Source: Aphidius gifuensis
Taxonomy: Eukaryota > Arthropoda > Insecta > Hymenoptera > Braconidae
Direction of reading: 5' to 3'
Length of the DNA stretch: 64,000 nucleotides
Assembly (NCBI RefSeq): GCF_014905175.1
Contig: NC_057789.1
Span: forward strand, 3,038,001 to 3,102,000
Shown: positions 26,401 to 39,100 of the stretch, in pieces
Numbering within the stretch: the stretch's first letter is position 1
Layout: each line of letters starts with the position of its first letter
Position numbers and translations under genes: made by a program
Notes under the pieces: generated by a model
What the model was told of the DNA's origin: nothing
Seen by the model: only the letters and a program-made list of their open reading frames with translations
Databases searched by the model: none

Positions 26401-29400
26401 CATGATTCCATTAAGAATTCCGTCGAGACAATGCTCTTGGTGCTTTTTTGCATTTCTATCATTTGCTATTCATTTTTTTTTTGTTCTTTCAATTTTTATT
26501 CACTTAAATATATATTTCTTTTTTTTTTTTTGCCTCTATAATTTTTATACTATAAAATGAACAAATATAATCATACCTAATATGTATAATGTAAAAATGA
26601 ACAGAATTGATTTGGTTTATTCGGCGATATGAAAATTCTATTTAAAAGCATGGATAAGTGATTTCTCTCGACTTGGCTTTTGTCTCACAGTAAATTCTTA
26701 TAGAAAATAAATTACAAAAGCTCGAGAAATATAGAACCAATTGATTTACTGAATAAAATTTATTCGTTGAAATATCGACTCGAATAAATATTAAATGTTG
26801 AATATTATTATTCATTAATATTACATTTTAGTTTAATCGAACTAAAAAATTGAAAATTTTACATTTTTTAATCACATAAAAGCCTAACTATTATCAGAGC
26901 TTTTTTTTATTTTTACGAGATTTGACGAATATTTTGATGATTTTTAAAAATTTGTAAAAAATAAAACGCCAAGCTAATATAGTGAAAATAAGCCATTATT
27001 ATCTGTGGAAATAAGCCCTTTTATGAGTAAAAAAAAAAAAAATCCTTTAATAATATCTATTTTTTTCCTCGCAAATATTTCGAAAATAAAACGTCGAAAA
27101 ATTAAAAAAAAAAAAAAAATTGTGGTTTTTGCAAGTTTTTTTTTTTTTTATTATTTAAATAAATAAAATTTTAATTATTAAATATATGTAAAAATAGAAA
27201 ATTTCACTTTAATCTTTTTTTTATTTTTATATAACATTATTTAAAAAAAATAAATTTAAAAGTTCTTTATCATTTTAATCAACGTCTGTGTGAACCACTC
27301 AATGTACTGATGAAATTTTTTTTTTTCTACATTTCATTTTGCATGGTGCATTCTAAAAACTTGTAAAAGCATAACAGATAAAACAAGTAAGCGTAAAAAA
27401 TGGTATTGAAATTATATAGAAAGGAATTTGAATCGATAAAACAGCAGCATTTTGTTCCACCGGATATTCTATTAAAAAGTTTATAGTAAAAGTTTTTGAA
27501 CCTATGACAACCGACCAGAATTCTAAAAGTATTTCAGAGCATAATCAACCAATAGATTAAATAAAAATAAACAAAAAAAAAATTACACTATTTTCTTTAA
27601 ATATCTAACTGTACTTAAATTAATTTAGTGTTTTTATAAATTGTTTAAAAATAATAATAAATAAATAAATAATGAATGATGTATTATTTAAAATTTCGAT
27701 AAATGATTTTTGTTATTGGATAATTATGGTTCGATGAAGTTTAATTAAATTTACAAGGCCATTTGACAAATACTGTGTTATAATGAGAATAATATTGGAC
27801 AGGAGAGACCGATAACAATGGTAACATGCGTTAAGCTAAGCTATTCTATACAGCTTCAAATAATTACGTGTTGTCTATGTACTAGAATATTTAAAATTCA
27901 AAAAAAAATTTTAATCGTCAGGGGCATGCATATGGTGATTGGATTATTGATTTTTCATAAATTCAACAACCTTATCAATGTTATTCACGAAAAAAAAAAA
28001 AAAAATGATAAAATAGTGCTAAGCATAATATTCACACAAATTATTTTTATATATTTTTTTTTCTGAAAGTTTTTATTGAAGTTTGAGCACCTTAAATTGG
28101 ATATATATTTTTTTTTTCACTGTAAATGTTATTTTTTTTTATCTTATCACAAAATGCAGACGAGTTTTTAAATGTACTGTGAAACAGAAGAATAATTTTT
28201 TACCTCAGTTCATTTGGTAACTAGAAACGTGGCTTGAAAGAGACATTCACTGACTTTTTGGTTGAAATAGGACAGAATTATATACACTGATCACTAACTA
28301 TGATCAATTTAAATCACTGATCTGGAAGATTTCAATTAGTGTGTATATATATTTGATGAAAAAGCACTACTAATTTAAAACTCTTTCAATAATTATCATC
28401 GTGAATTAATCAAACGAATTTTGTGTATCGTATTTTATATATTTTCAAACGAAATTTTGTTATAAATTTTCATTTGTATTGAAAATGAGATAATTTAGTT
28501 TATTTTTAGTAGAAAATTAAATATATTTTTTTGGAGGTTTGCCTTCTTGGCTGTAAAACAAAAAAAAAAAAAATTTTTTTTCTTTTTCTTTTGATTAATT
28601 TAGTGATTTAATAAATTTCCTGAATTAAATAAATTTACAATTTACATTGATAAATTGAAAAATAATGATAATTAAATTTTATGAAATAAATATTTTCAAG
28701 TATCATCATTCATCAGTCACGTGACGTGAATTATAATTCATGAAGCTTTATCTATTTTCACTGAGTTATATTATCTTTTTTTTTTTTTTCATTTTTAAAC
28801 AACGGTAAATATAGATAATCTCCCAGGTATTGAAAATTCATTTTATTATATCTCTCGTATCACATCTGAATTTATTATTCCAATTATCATTTTTTAAATT
28901 AGCTATTATTTTAATCGTGATATAATAAATGTGATTTATATCTATTAGTAATTATAATTTCATACAGATTTGTATTTCAAAAGCTAATTCACACTGTAGC
29001 TAATTTAAACTATTCATTTATTGATGAATAATCAGTGAGCTGTGGAAACTTATTGCGAAACAAAAAAAAAAAAAAAATAGTTGGCAGAGATGATACGATT
29101 TACCAACGCTTTTGGTGGATTGTGAACATTTGAATAAGAGATTTACGAGTTCAATTATTCAGTATGCTTCAACATAAACAGGATAAAAAAATAATGACTA
29201 AAAAAAATAAATACAAAATGAAATAAATAAACATTGATGATTCTTAGAATTCACAGATAATTATATCATGAAGATTTACAATTTATTACTTCAACTTTCA
29301 AGTCATTTGAAATATATTACTTTTAAAATGACTTATTCGTTACTTTGTCGGATTGTAAAAAAAAAAAAAATATAAAAATAGTATATTGATAGTTAAATAT

Positions 29401-32400
29401 AAGATATAAAAATACATAATCAAATAAGCAAGATAAAAAAATGATTGAATTCGCAGAATAAAAATTATTACAATTTTTATCGAATGATTTTTTTATTTTT
29501 TTTTTTTACTTACTGATGTAAGTAAGTATATCCAGGAAGACAGTGAATTTATTTTATCATTTTCAATCTTGTGTTATCAACTGTTTGAGTTGAATTAAAT
29601 TTTTTTTTTTATATTTTAAATTATTAATATAATTTTTACTAAACTTTTTTAACTTGGTTACTTTGAGACATGAAATTTTATGTATATATGTCAATTCAAT
29701 TTACATGTAACTGTGCGTAAATCTTGGAGTCATTAATTAGACATCTATGTTGCATTGGACCTTGTAATTAGATGCATTTAATAGTTACTGGTCTGAGGGT
29801 AGCATCTTGGCGGCAAGTGAAACTCTGTAATCCCTAGAAGCGCTTGACAATATATTCCGAAGGATTCAGTCCCATGGCTCAACTGGAGTTACCTGTCTTC
29901 AGTATTCTGATTTGCCTTGCAGACTATAATATCGTATAATTAAACAGCCATTAACATAGTCAAGTTCACCATTCACCCTAAATCTCTTTACATATATTTT
30001 TTATCTTTTTTTTTTTTTTTCTCTTTGTTATCATCATTCACGTCAACGACTTACTCATTATTATTTTCTATTATATAAAAAACTTTTCAACATTTTTATT
30101 TTCATTAGTTACATAAATTTTTTAATTTTATTATCATTAGCACATTTTAGACATTTTTTTTTTTTTCTATGTGACTGCTTTTAACTTCATTAAATTTTTT
30201 ATTTCAAAGCACGATTGTATGTAGTAAGCTTACACAAGTGAGGCTGAATTTAAAGGCAAAACTGCACGTTCCTTACTCACATTTATATGTTTTTATATAT
30301 ATTTTTTTTAAATATAAATATTTTTTTTTATTTTTCGTTTTAACCAACTTTTTAAGACACTTATTCAGTTGCGAGGCTATTTGTTATACAAGAAAACAAA
30401 CAGCGAATATAAAAATGAAAGAAAAAAAAATTTTTTGAACAAATAAATAAACTGTACCAGCAAAAAAAAAAAAAAAATAATAATAATAGAATGCAAAAAT
30501 AAAAAAAAAACAAAAACAAATTGTGAAAACTAGAACATGGAAAATGCATAACAAAGAAAACTAGAATGAATAACTTGGAAATTTGATGAGTGAAAATGCA
30601 TTTTCATTTTTTACCATTTTATATATATGAGGGTATATATTTATAATGCGGCTGCATAATATTCATCATGAGTATGCTAAAGGGTTTATTATTTTCGTGT
30701 ATGTACAAAGACATTAAGGTAGTTTTTGTTTGACCGTCTCGAGTGACGAAATTCCGCACCAATTTGATAACAAAATCGTTTGTTTATTAATTTTTTTCTT
30801 TTTCCTTTAAACTGAATTTTGTAGTGTTCAAAATAAATGTTTGTATAAATACCTACCAAGTCACCGAGTGAATAATTATTTGTAATAATATTATTTTATT
30901 TTAATTTTGTATTTTCAAGAATGTTTTTCATAATTTTTGCTTTTTATTGTAGAAATTTTTAAATTCACCCCTTGATTATAGATAGATGCCTTGGCAGGTA
31001 TATACACTTGTATGAAAATTAAAAGTATACTCTTGATATTTAAATTATAAAATGCCCCAGGTAAAAATTCAAACTTGATATGACGTTGATCTGATGTTGG
31101 AATCTGAACTTGAAGCACGGGAAATTGACTAGTGATGACTGTTTAATTAATTTTTTTTTATCTCAAATTTATATTTTATATCGTTTTCTCTTTGATTCGA
31201 CCAATTTATTTTTACTATTTCCTTTTATTAACTTTTCAAGACAGTTGAAATGTTAATTTTAATTTTGACGTATTTTTAAACTTAATTTTTAAACATCTAA
31301 CATTGTAGTCAGCATTAATTTCCACCTGGGTGTGATTTTTTAAATTTATATTTTCTCACACTTGCTAAAGAAAAAAAAAGACGATAAACAACATAACGAG
31401 ACAGAAAAAAATTATGATAAAAAATAATTAACAATTATTGCTGCGATGGGACAGTAGAGATACTCATTGCTAACCATTTGCAACCTTGAGAATAAAATAC
31501 AGACTGTATCTCATTATAATTCCTTGGAGTGCTACACACTAGTTGCCGAGGGTCAAAAAAAAAAACAAAAAAATCATACATATATAATAGCGAGTAGGTC
31601 AACTTAGTATACTGTCCAGTTAAAAATACTTTTCTATTTATAAATCAAGTTTCTAATTTTTGTATTTTTTTAAATTTTCATATATACAGTTTTAGTTGAT
31701 TGGCTGATATCTTTTTGTATGCCTCTGATATTTACTCTCTGAATTCAATACCTATCAATTAAAATATACATATGCATGTGTATAACAAAACAAAAAAAAT
31801 CATTATTATATCTAGCTAACGACGAGAATTTTGTGTATTTATAAATTATATATATGCAAATTTAGATTGAAATAAAAATTCAATTTTTATTTTATTTTTT
31901 CAATATTATTTTACAAGTTTTACTGAAAAGTTTTCCAATATTATCCTCGTGTTTATTTTTCACACAGAGATAAAGAATATAAAAAAAAATTATTGAGAAA
32001 AGTGAATAAAAATTTTCATAGTGCTACATGACAAAATTTATTGACAAAAAATAACAAATATATTGTGTGCGTCTGCCTCTTGTTGAGCAGGAGTAAATAT
32101 TCAGCAAGAAAAATTAACTAAAAAGTGTATTGAGCCCAGTAAAATTCATATCCACAATCAAAAAAAAAAATTTATTAATTATTTAAATATAAAATTAAAG
32201 CTCTAGAAATATTTTTGTATTGTATAAAAAAAATTTGTTGACGGTATTACAAATACTGTCTGATGTCGAATAATTTTTTCTATACAAAAAAAAAAAAAAG
32301 CTCCACGAAATTATTTTTTATTGAGCTTTTAATTTGAATTTATGTAAAAATTAATATTCTTTTTTAAAAATATAATTAAATATAAAATGATTTTGTAAAT

Positions 32401-33870
32401 AATAAAAATTTAACAATTATTATTTACATTTTTAATAGAAAAATAAATTAGAGAGTAATATTACTACTCAGCTGAGTAACCAATCGTTATTTTGTACACG
32501 TAGAAAGTTTGTGGATATGAGATAGGCCGCTTATACCCGTATATCTCTATGTGACAGGCTGTCTCACCCTTTTTCACCCTAGTCAGCTTCAACCCATTTT
32601 GCTCTATTTATTTCTTTGTTCCATTTTTTTTGCTTTTCTTTTTGTTTTTATCATCACCCAGTTGCATTACTGTGTAGCATTGCTTTTACAATGATTGCAT
32701 AATATTCAACGCGTGAACAAATAATATTTTTAATGGTAACACACGCAATTATCATTTTCAACAGTTGACCCATGAGAGAACGTTTGCAAAACTGTGATTA
32801 TAGACTTTGTCACACTTAAAAATTCTAATCCGATTTATCCACAAAACGTTGAGGATTATATAATATTTTTATATGCCAGCAGAGTGACAAACTCTATCAC
32901 GTTATTATAAATGATTAAGTCTATATTTTTAAGCAACTTTTAATATTGTTATAATATTCTATTAAAAAATTAATAATAATAGCATAGACTGTTTTTATTT
33001 CAAAGATTATTCTACATACATATATCATTATTTTATAAAATAATTATCTTGAAGAAAAAAAAATATTTCAAAACTTTTTTTTTTATCTTTCATCAACCGT
33101 TGAAATTCTCGCAATGAAAATTAATCGTTTTTATTTTTTTTTTTTACAAAACTGTTGTATTTTTTTTATGGATTAATAATATAAAAATTAATTAATCAAA
33201 GTTAAATATATATTTAAATGAATAATTTATGATTTGAAATGAAATGTATTACAGAGTTATTTATTTTAAAATTTTTTTAGTTTTTATTTTTTAATTAAAA
33301 AGTTGTTTTAAGTTTTTGAAAATTTTTAACAATCGATGTATTATTATGGACACTATTAGTCGATGATAAAAAATATATATTATTTAAACACGGGAATTAT
33401 TTAATCTCAAATAATATGTAAAGTCGTTGCACCTGGCCTCAAAGTATATATGTGTTTTAATTAATCACCAAAGTTTGGTTTTATAGTATTGAAAATCTGG
33501 ACTAACTCTCAATTGTAACAAGACATCCAGATGACTAACATGTACTACTAAACTACAATTCAAATTGTTGTTCACATGTAAAATAGCCACAATTGAAACA
33601 CGACGTTAAAATTTTCCGTTTGTGTTTCGTCGATTGAATATCGGTGTTTTACGTAAAACCATATACTTCTTGTATCTTGATCAATTGAAAATTAAATATA
33701 CATTCAATATATATTTTTCAAACAATTTTAAATGATTATCAAAATGATTTTCCTAATATAAAAAGGACAAACATCATCAGTCTTCCGAACATTTGATTGG
33801 TCATTGTTTTTTTCTCACTTACTCTCATACAAATTTCTTTGTTTGCCTTTTTCTATTATTTTTTTATTTA
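23406..33870. other. Intron 1, middle part; no gene seen
   Basis: About 10 kb of A/T-rich sequence with no supportable exon on either strand. More complex patches lie at 24060-24310, 29745-29960 and 32460-32900. The patch at 29745-29960 contains mixed-base words such as GGCGGCAAG and CCCATGGCTC and has no long open frame; it is a candidate conserved non-coding element. The remaining open frames (for example near 25602-25868, 27818-28066 and 30238-30438) run through homopolymers and have no recognisable domains. Confidence 0.55.
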
Positions 33871-33887
33871 TTTCGTTAGCAACGAAA
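33871..33887. repeat. Short hairpin left of the tandem array
   Basis: TTTCGTT-AGC-AACGAAA is a perfect 7-bp stem with a 3-base loop. It lies about 24 bp before the first unit of the 151-bp array. The right side of the array has another 7-bp stem with a 3-base loop at 35062-35078, so the two may mark ends of one element. A 7-bp palindrome can arise by chance; the pairing is what makes it notable. Confidence 0.5.
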
Positions 33888-33910
33888 AAACAACGAAAAA
33901 AAGCGAGTAA

Positions 33911-34975
33911 ACAAAAATTTTTTTGATATTTTTTTTTTTTAAATTGACATATTAAGCTAGCACAACTTTTTTAATAATCATCGGATCTCGATGCAATTGG
34001 GCTTAAAATTTTGTGCGAATTATGTGTTTTTTATGTGTGAAGAAATCAATTTGAAAGAAAATTTTTTTTTTATTTTTTACATTTTTTTAAAAAATTCAAA
34101 TATTAAGCTAGCACAACTTTCTCAATAATCATCGGATCTCGATGCAATTGGGCTTAAAATTTTGTGCGAATTATGTGTTTTTTATGTGTGAAGAAATAAA
34201 TTTGAAAGAAAATTTTTTTTTTATTTTTTACATTTTTTTAAAAAATTCAAATATTAAGCTAGCACAACTTTCTCAATAATCATCAGATCTCGATGCAATT
34301 GGGCTTAAAATTTTGTGCGAATTATGTGTTTTTTATGTGTGAAGAAATAAATTTGAAAGAAAATTTTTTTTTTATTTTTTACATTTTTTTAAAAAATTCA
34401 AATATTAAGCTAGCACAACTTTTTTAATAATCATCGGATCTCGATGCAATTGGGCTTAAAATTTTGTGCGAATTATGTGTTTTTTATGTGTGAAGAAATA
34501 AATTTGAAAGAAAATTTTTTTTTTATTTTTTACATTTTTTTAAAAAATTCAAATATTAAGCTAGCACAACTTTTTCAATAATCATCGGATCTCGATGCAA
34601 TTGGGCTTAAAATTTTGTGCGAATTATGTGTTTTTTATGTGTGAAGAAATAAATTTGAAAGAAAATTTTTTTAAATATTTTTTATATTTTTTTAAAAAAT
34701 TGACATATTAAGCTAGCACAACTTTTTCAATAATCATCGGATCTTAATGCAATTGGGCTCAAAATTTTGTGCGAATTATGTGTTTTTTATGTGTGAAGAA
34801 ATAATTCAAAAACAAAATTTTTTTAAATATTTTTTATATTTTTTTTTAAAATTGACATATTAAGGTAGCACAACTTTTTCAGTAAACATTCAATCTTGAT
34901 GTTATTAGACTAAAAATTACGTGTGAATTATGTGTGATTTATGTGTAAATAAATAAATTAAAAAAATTTTTCGTC
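33911..34975. repeat. Tandem array of seven ~151-bp units
   Basis: The landmark ATTAAG(C/G)TAGCACAAC begins at 33951, 34102, 34253, 34404, 34555, 34707 and 34859, giving periods of 151, 151, 151, 151, 152 and 152 bp. Each unit includes a conserved core (CGATGCAATTGGGCTTAAAA, then TGTGCGAATTATGTG) and a T-rich linker. Units 2-5 are almost identical, while the first and the last two differ in the linker (TTGACAT in place of TTCAAAT), and unit 7 is the most diverged. Such homogenised centres and diverged edges are usual for satellite-like arrays growing by unequal exchange. No open frame passes through the unit. Confidence 0.95.
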
Positions 34976-35061
34976 AATTTATTCATTCTTTTTTTTTTTT
35001 ATGATAATACTTGTGTTTATAAAATCAATGAACAATGAACCTTTTAGAAGGTATAGATACA

Positions 35062-35078
35062 GGCGCGCGTAGCGCGCC
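35062..35078. repeat. GC-only 7-bp hairpin to the right of the tandem array
   Basis: GGCGCGC-GTA-GCGCGCC is a perfect 7-bp all-G/C stem with a 3-base loop, very unusual in this A/T-rich surrounding. It lies about 90 bp after the last tandem unit. Rolling-circle Helitron-family elements end in a GC-rich hairpin, but the terminal CTRR that should follow within about a dozen bases is not seen on either strand. A Helitron end is therefore only a possibility. It could also be a folded transcript signal or a chance palindrome. Confidence 0.6.
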
Positions 35079-35520
35079 AATGTGCTCGTATAAATAAAAA
35101 ATCACAACAAATTACTCTCCATGTTAAAATATTATTACAACACAACCCACAAATCCACAAAAGCAAACAAATAATTTTTATTTTCAAATAAAAGATAAGA
35201 TAGTAAAATTGAAATTGATAACATTTTTTAAGAATTTTTCACACCCTCAATTTCACTTATAAAATAACAAAGCCAAAAAATATTTATAGCCAATAAACTC
35301 TGTGACTCTTGGGCACAATTTTTCACAGTACACATACAATATATAATTTTTTAAAAATTTGATATTTGTTTTTTTCCAAAAAAAAAAATATTTCTTCAAG
35401 TCAAAAATATATTAAAATTATAAATTGCATTTATTCAAATATATATATTTTTTTTAAACTTGACAATTTGAATTTTTTTTAAAAAACAAATTCCGTTGTT
35501 TAAGTGACATTGAAAAGTAT
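35079..35520. other. A/T-rich spacer after the hairpin; nothing recognised
   Basis: Low-complexity sequence with no open frame of interest, no repeat unit from the neighbouring array and no RNA-like fold recognised by eye. It separates the array and hairpin from the coding-looking island beginning near 35521. Confidence 0.5.
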
Positions 35521-36163
35521 ATGCAATTAATGACTATTCTCCAATGTGGTCTTCTTTTGGCTTTCTTAAAACTTAATAAAAGTCTCCGCATAAATATTAT
35601 ATATAATCCTACTTTCTGCCTCGTCATAAATCTAATTATCATGGTAGCTGATGACACTGGGATTAACTGTCGCTCGTGTAAAATGTCTTTGCGTGTAATC
35701 TTGAGGTTATTTTTGATTTATGTATTGTCGTTGAATTAACTGTATCTATTTTTTTCTCCTTTTTGAATTGTCTCAACATTTTATTTTTTTTAAATCTTCA
35801 TGTTTAGATTATGGTATACGTGTGGTAGTTGTGACACTTTTGAAAAATTTCAAGAGGCTAAAGACAAAGTGCTTCGTCTCTATCTACCCTAAACTGAATA
35901 TGGACACCTTGGTCCAGGGGGAAAAGTTTTGTGACTTAGTCCAACGAGTAACATCGATCGTTGGGGCTAAACTTTTGTCACGAAAAAAACAAAATATATC
36001 TATACAAATAAGCCTATTTTATATAAAGGGGAATGTTGGATTTGATAAAATTATTTTTACAAATTTCCTTGTTAAATTCGACATAAATAAAATAGATCAT
36101 TTCAATGGGATAAACACAAGTGATGAAATTGATAAAAAAATAAATAAATTTGCTTTAAAATAA
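35521..36163 (+). pseudogene. Degenerate coding-looking island with CxxC motifs (unidentified)
   Basis: Base composition is more mixed here than in the flanks. One frame (35521-35739) contains DDTGINCRSCKMSLR with a CxxC pair. A second (ATG 35800 to stop 35890-35892, 30 codons) contains WYTCGSCDTFEKFQEAKDKV, again with CxxC and a soluble, charged composition unlike the background. A third (open 35768-36163, first ATG at 35900, 87 codons) contains LVQGEKFCDLVQRVTSIVG. The three do not join by any splice I can find that keeps frame. A simple reading is a decayed gene or transposon fragment with a zinc-binding part, broken by frameshifts; chance is possible. No family is assigned. Confidence 0.3.
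35931..35981. repeat. Imperfect hairpin inside the coding-looking island
   Basis: GTGAC at 35931 and GTCAC ending at 35981 are complementary. Inside them TTAGTCCAACGA (35936-35947) pairs with TCGTTGGGGCTAA (35958-35970) with a mismatch or bulge around the G-run, leaving a loop of about 10 bases. It could be the end of a small inverted-repeat element or a fold in a transcript. The length is too short for a typical insect miRNA precursor. Confidence 0.4.
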
Positions 36164-39100
36164 GATATAAATTATAATAAAAAAAAATATAAAATTCAAT
36201 TTGTAAAATTCACAATTTATAATTTAATATATATTTTATTTAAACCTCAAGTAATTTATTTATTTATTTTTTTAAATCTACAATTAAACCATTGTGTTAT
36301 ATATTTATTGAAATAATTCAAGCACGTTCAAGATAGTACGACAATAAAATTCCTAACAATAACAAAGAACGTGTAAAATTTTATCTAGCTTTATAAAGCT
36401 TTAAGTAATTTCATGTAGCTGAGTCTACAACATTTCATAGTGAATAATAAGCATGATTGTCATTGCACACACAATGAATATACATTTACAATTGCAATGT
36501 GAATTCTCGAGTCAAAATCGCACCTTTAAATTTTCATGGTTTCAATGGACAAGACATATCTTCAGGCCTTTTTCTCATACAACTCGACACAAATATCTAT
36601 GTAGAAAAAAAAAAAAATTTCTAAACTTCTTATTTTCTCTTAAATTATACTAGAGCTCTAGGGCAAGAATAAAATATCCAAGTTTTAAAAAAGTTTTTTC
36701 TGTTTCATCATTAATAGTTGATAAAAATTCAAAAATTTTTTTTTTTAACATGCATCTAGTTTATTTTATTTTTTTTGTATCATCAAAAACTCTTGTATTA
36801 TATATTTAATACATTATGCATTTATGTCTTGGATATATACCTTGACATATACATAAACTTTGTACAATGTAGTTTGTAAAGATTATGAATATTATGATAT
36901 TATAAAGCTCCTTCGTGTTTTCTATCTGGCATACTCAGTGTGACTACTCTCACTGTGATCATTCTTGAATTTTATTTTATTTTGTATACACATCAGTTTT
37001 CGGTCATACCGTTCATAAGATAAAACTACTTTTAAGATAAAGTTTATTCAAGATATATATCTTAACACACATATAATCCTGACCTTTTAATTATGAAATT
37101 TTTTTTATCTTTATTTATACTGTGTCTTATTTAATTAGTACACTCTAATTATTTTTTTCTATGTACGTAATTTTTATTATCACATATTTTTCTTTATTTA
37201 TTACGAATTATTTCATTTAAATTTTTTATGTTTATTAATGTTTATCACTTGTGTTAATTTTAAAAAAAAAAATAACATTATTATTTTTAATGATTCATAC
37301 AGTTTTTTTTTTTTTTTTACTTTTACTTTTTGATAAATTGAAAATATATTGTTTTTAATTTCTTCATCATATTGTTCGTCATGTTAAACATGAAAATATT
37401 ATACATCAACTATTAATGTTGTTAATGTAAACTAATTTAGTTTTATGACATAAAAAGTATATATTCTAAAAACTTGCAATAGTCGTTAAAACTTTAATTA
37501 AAGTATAATTCAACAAGCTCATCCTTGTACTCTCTTTTCTCTCTACTTTCAACTTTTCTTTCTATACAAATATTATATATACAATATACATATGAAATTT
37601 ACACTGCTACATTTTGTAACTGTTTAAATTTTGACCACAAAAATGCGTAAATTTCAAAGAATTTATTCATGTGTAAATATTCTAAAACTTGATTATACAA
37701 TTACTCATTAATTAACAAAATTATTATATGTTAAAAAAAGAAAAATAAAACTTTGAAATTAATTATACTAAAATTATTTAATTATAAAACAACGAAACGT
37801 GTTTTTAATCTTCTTAAAAGCACAAAAAAAAAAAAAAAAAAGCCAAATAAAGCAAAGCAAAAAAAAACCATTTAATTCTAGAGAAAATGTGATGATATAT
37901 ATAAATTTACACAAAAAGTAATATACATATATTGAATAGATACAAATAATCTAACATGCACCAGTGCTTTGGTGGATGCAGAAAAAATCTTTGGCAAAGC
38001 AAGAGGATATCGAGTGACCTGATCGAGACATTGATATCAGATGGGATGGTAAAATGATCGTCTTATCTCCTCCTACTGTAGCACACATATATTTTACAAA
38101 CTTGTCTATAAGAGGGGATAAAATGTAAAAAGTGGATGTTTGGTACGGGCCAAAAAGGAAACAACCACTGCCGCCGCCACCATAAAATATTCTCAACCCA
38201 AGACATTTTCAACAATTTCGAAACCCTCTCGATTTTACGACAACAAAATATTTATATATATACAATTATTTATGTGTGGATTTTGTATTGTATGTGTGTG
38301 TTATATATAAATGTGGTTGTGTCATTCTCCTATCCATATATTCTCATATTGTTATTGTATTGTTGTATTGAACCAACATGATATAGAATTGCCTATATGG
38401 CATTTTTCAATGTATTTACGTCTCACTGAAAATGCAAGAGCTATGCACATCAGAGAGAGAGTAAGAATTATATGAAAAAAAGCTTTGGAATATGCGCTGA
38501 GTCTAGATGCCGTTAACCGACCAACTGAAAGTAACGAATTCTCGGTTTTGGTATATATACGATTTATTTTCAATATTTGCATGGCCAGGATAACCGAGGC
38601 AGGTAATGCACTGACTCATGAAAACGTCTTGTATACTTTTTTATTTATTTATTTATTTTTTCTTACGAGTGTATATGCATCAACGCTTTTTAAAAATTTA
38701 TTTTCAACTTATTCTTGGTATTTTTTGATACGCGAAATATGCTAAAATCCACTGGTTATATGTACTTTTATATTGAAATAAAACTTTAGGATACTTTGGA
38801 ATTTCATAGTGGAAATTATATCAATTATATGAAATTTTTTTATCAGTCAGGATTTTTTATTATAATTAGTTGACTGATTGGATTTGGGTTAATTGTGGGT
38901 TTGTAAAAATGATTGGAAAAAAATATGATCAGTTAGAAAGTGTGATGATATGTTATGAATTTATAAATTTGGAAAAAATTTCAGTTTAAATGGAATATAA
39001 AATTACAGAGTTTGATTTGGATTGATGTTAATTATAGTAATAATCCATTGATAATTTAATACACATATTAAAAAATGTTTTAAATTTGAAAATTATGGAA

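Noticed and set aside
38170..38184. GCCGCCGCCACC as a Kozak-type start context
   Set aside because: It is followed by ATA, not ATG, so it cannot be a start codon context.
38485..38745. 86-codon open frame on the plus strand, with overlapping frames at 38136-38381 and 38352-38582
   Set aside because: Overlapping frames on both strands with low-complexity ends and no recognised domain; no consistent exon structure.
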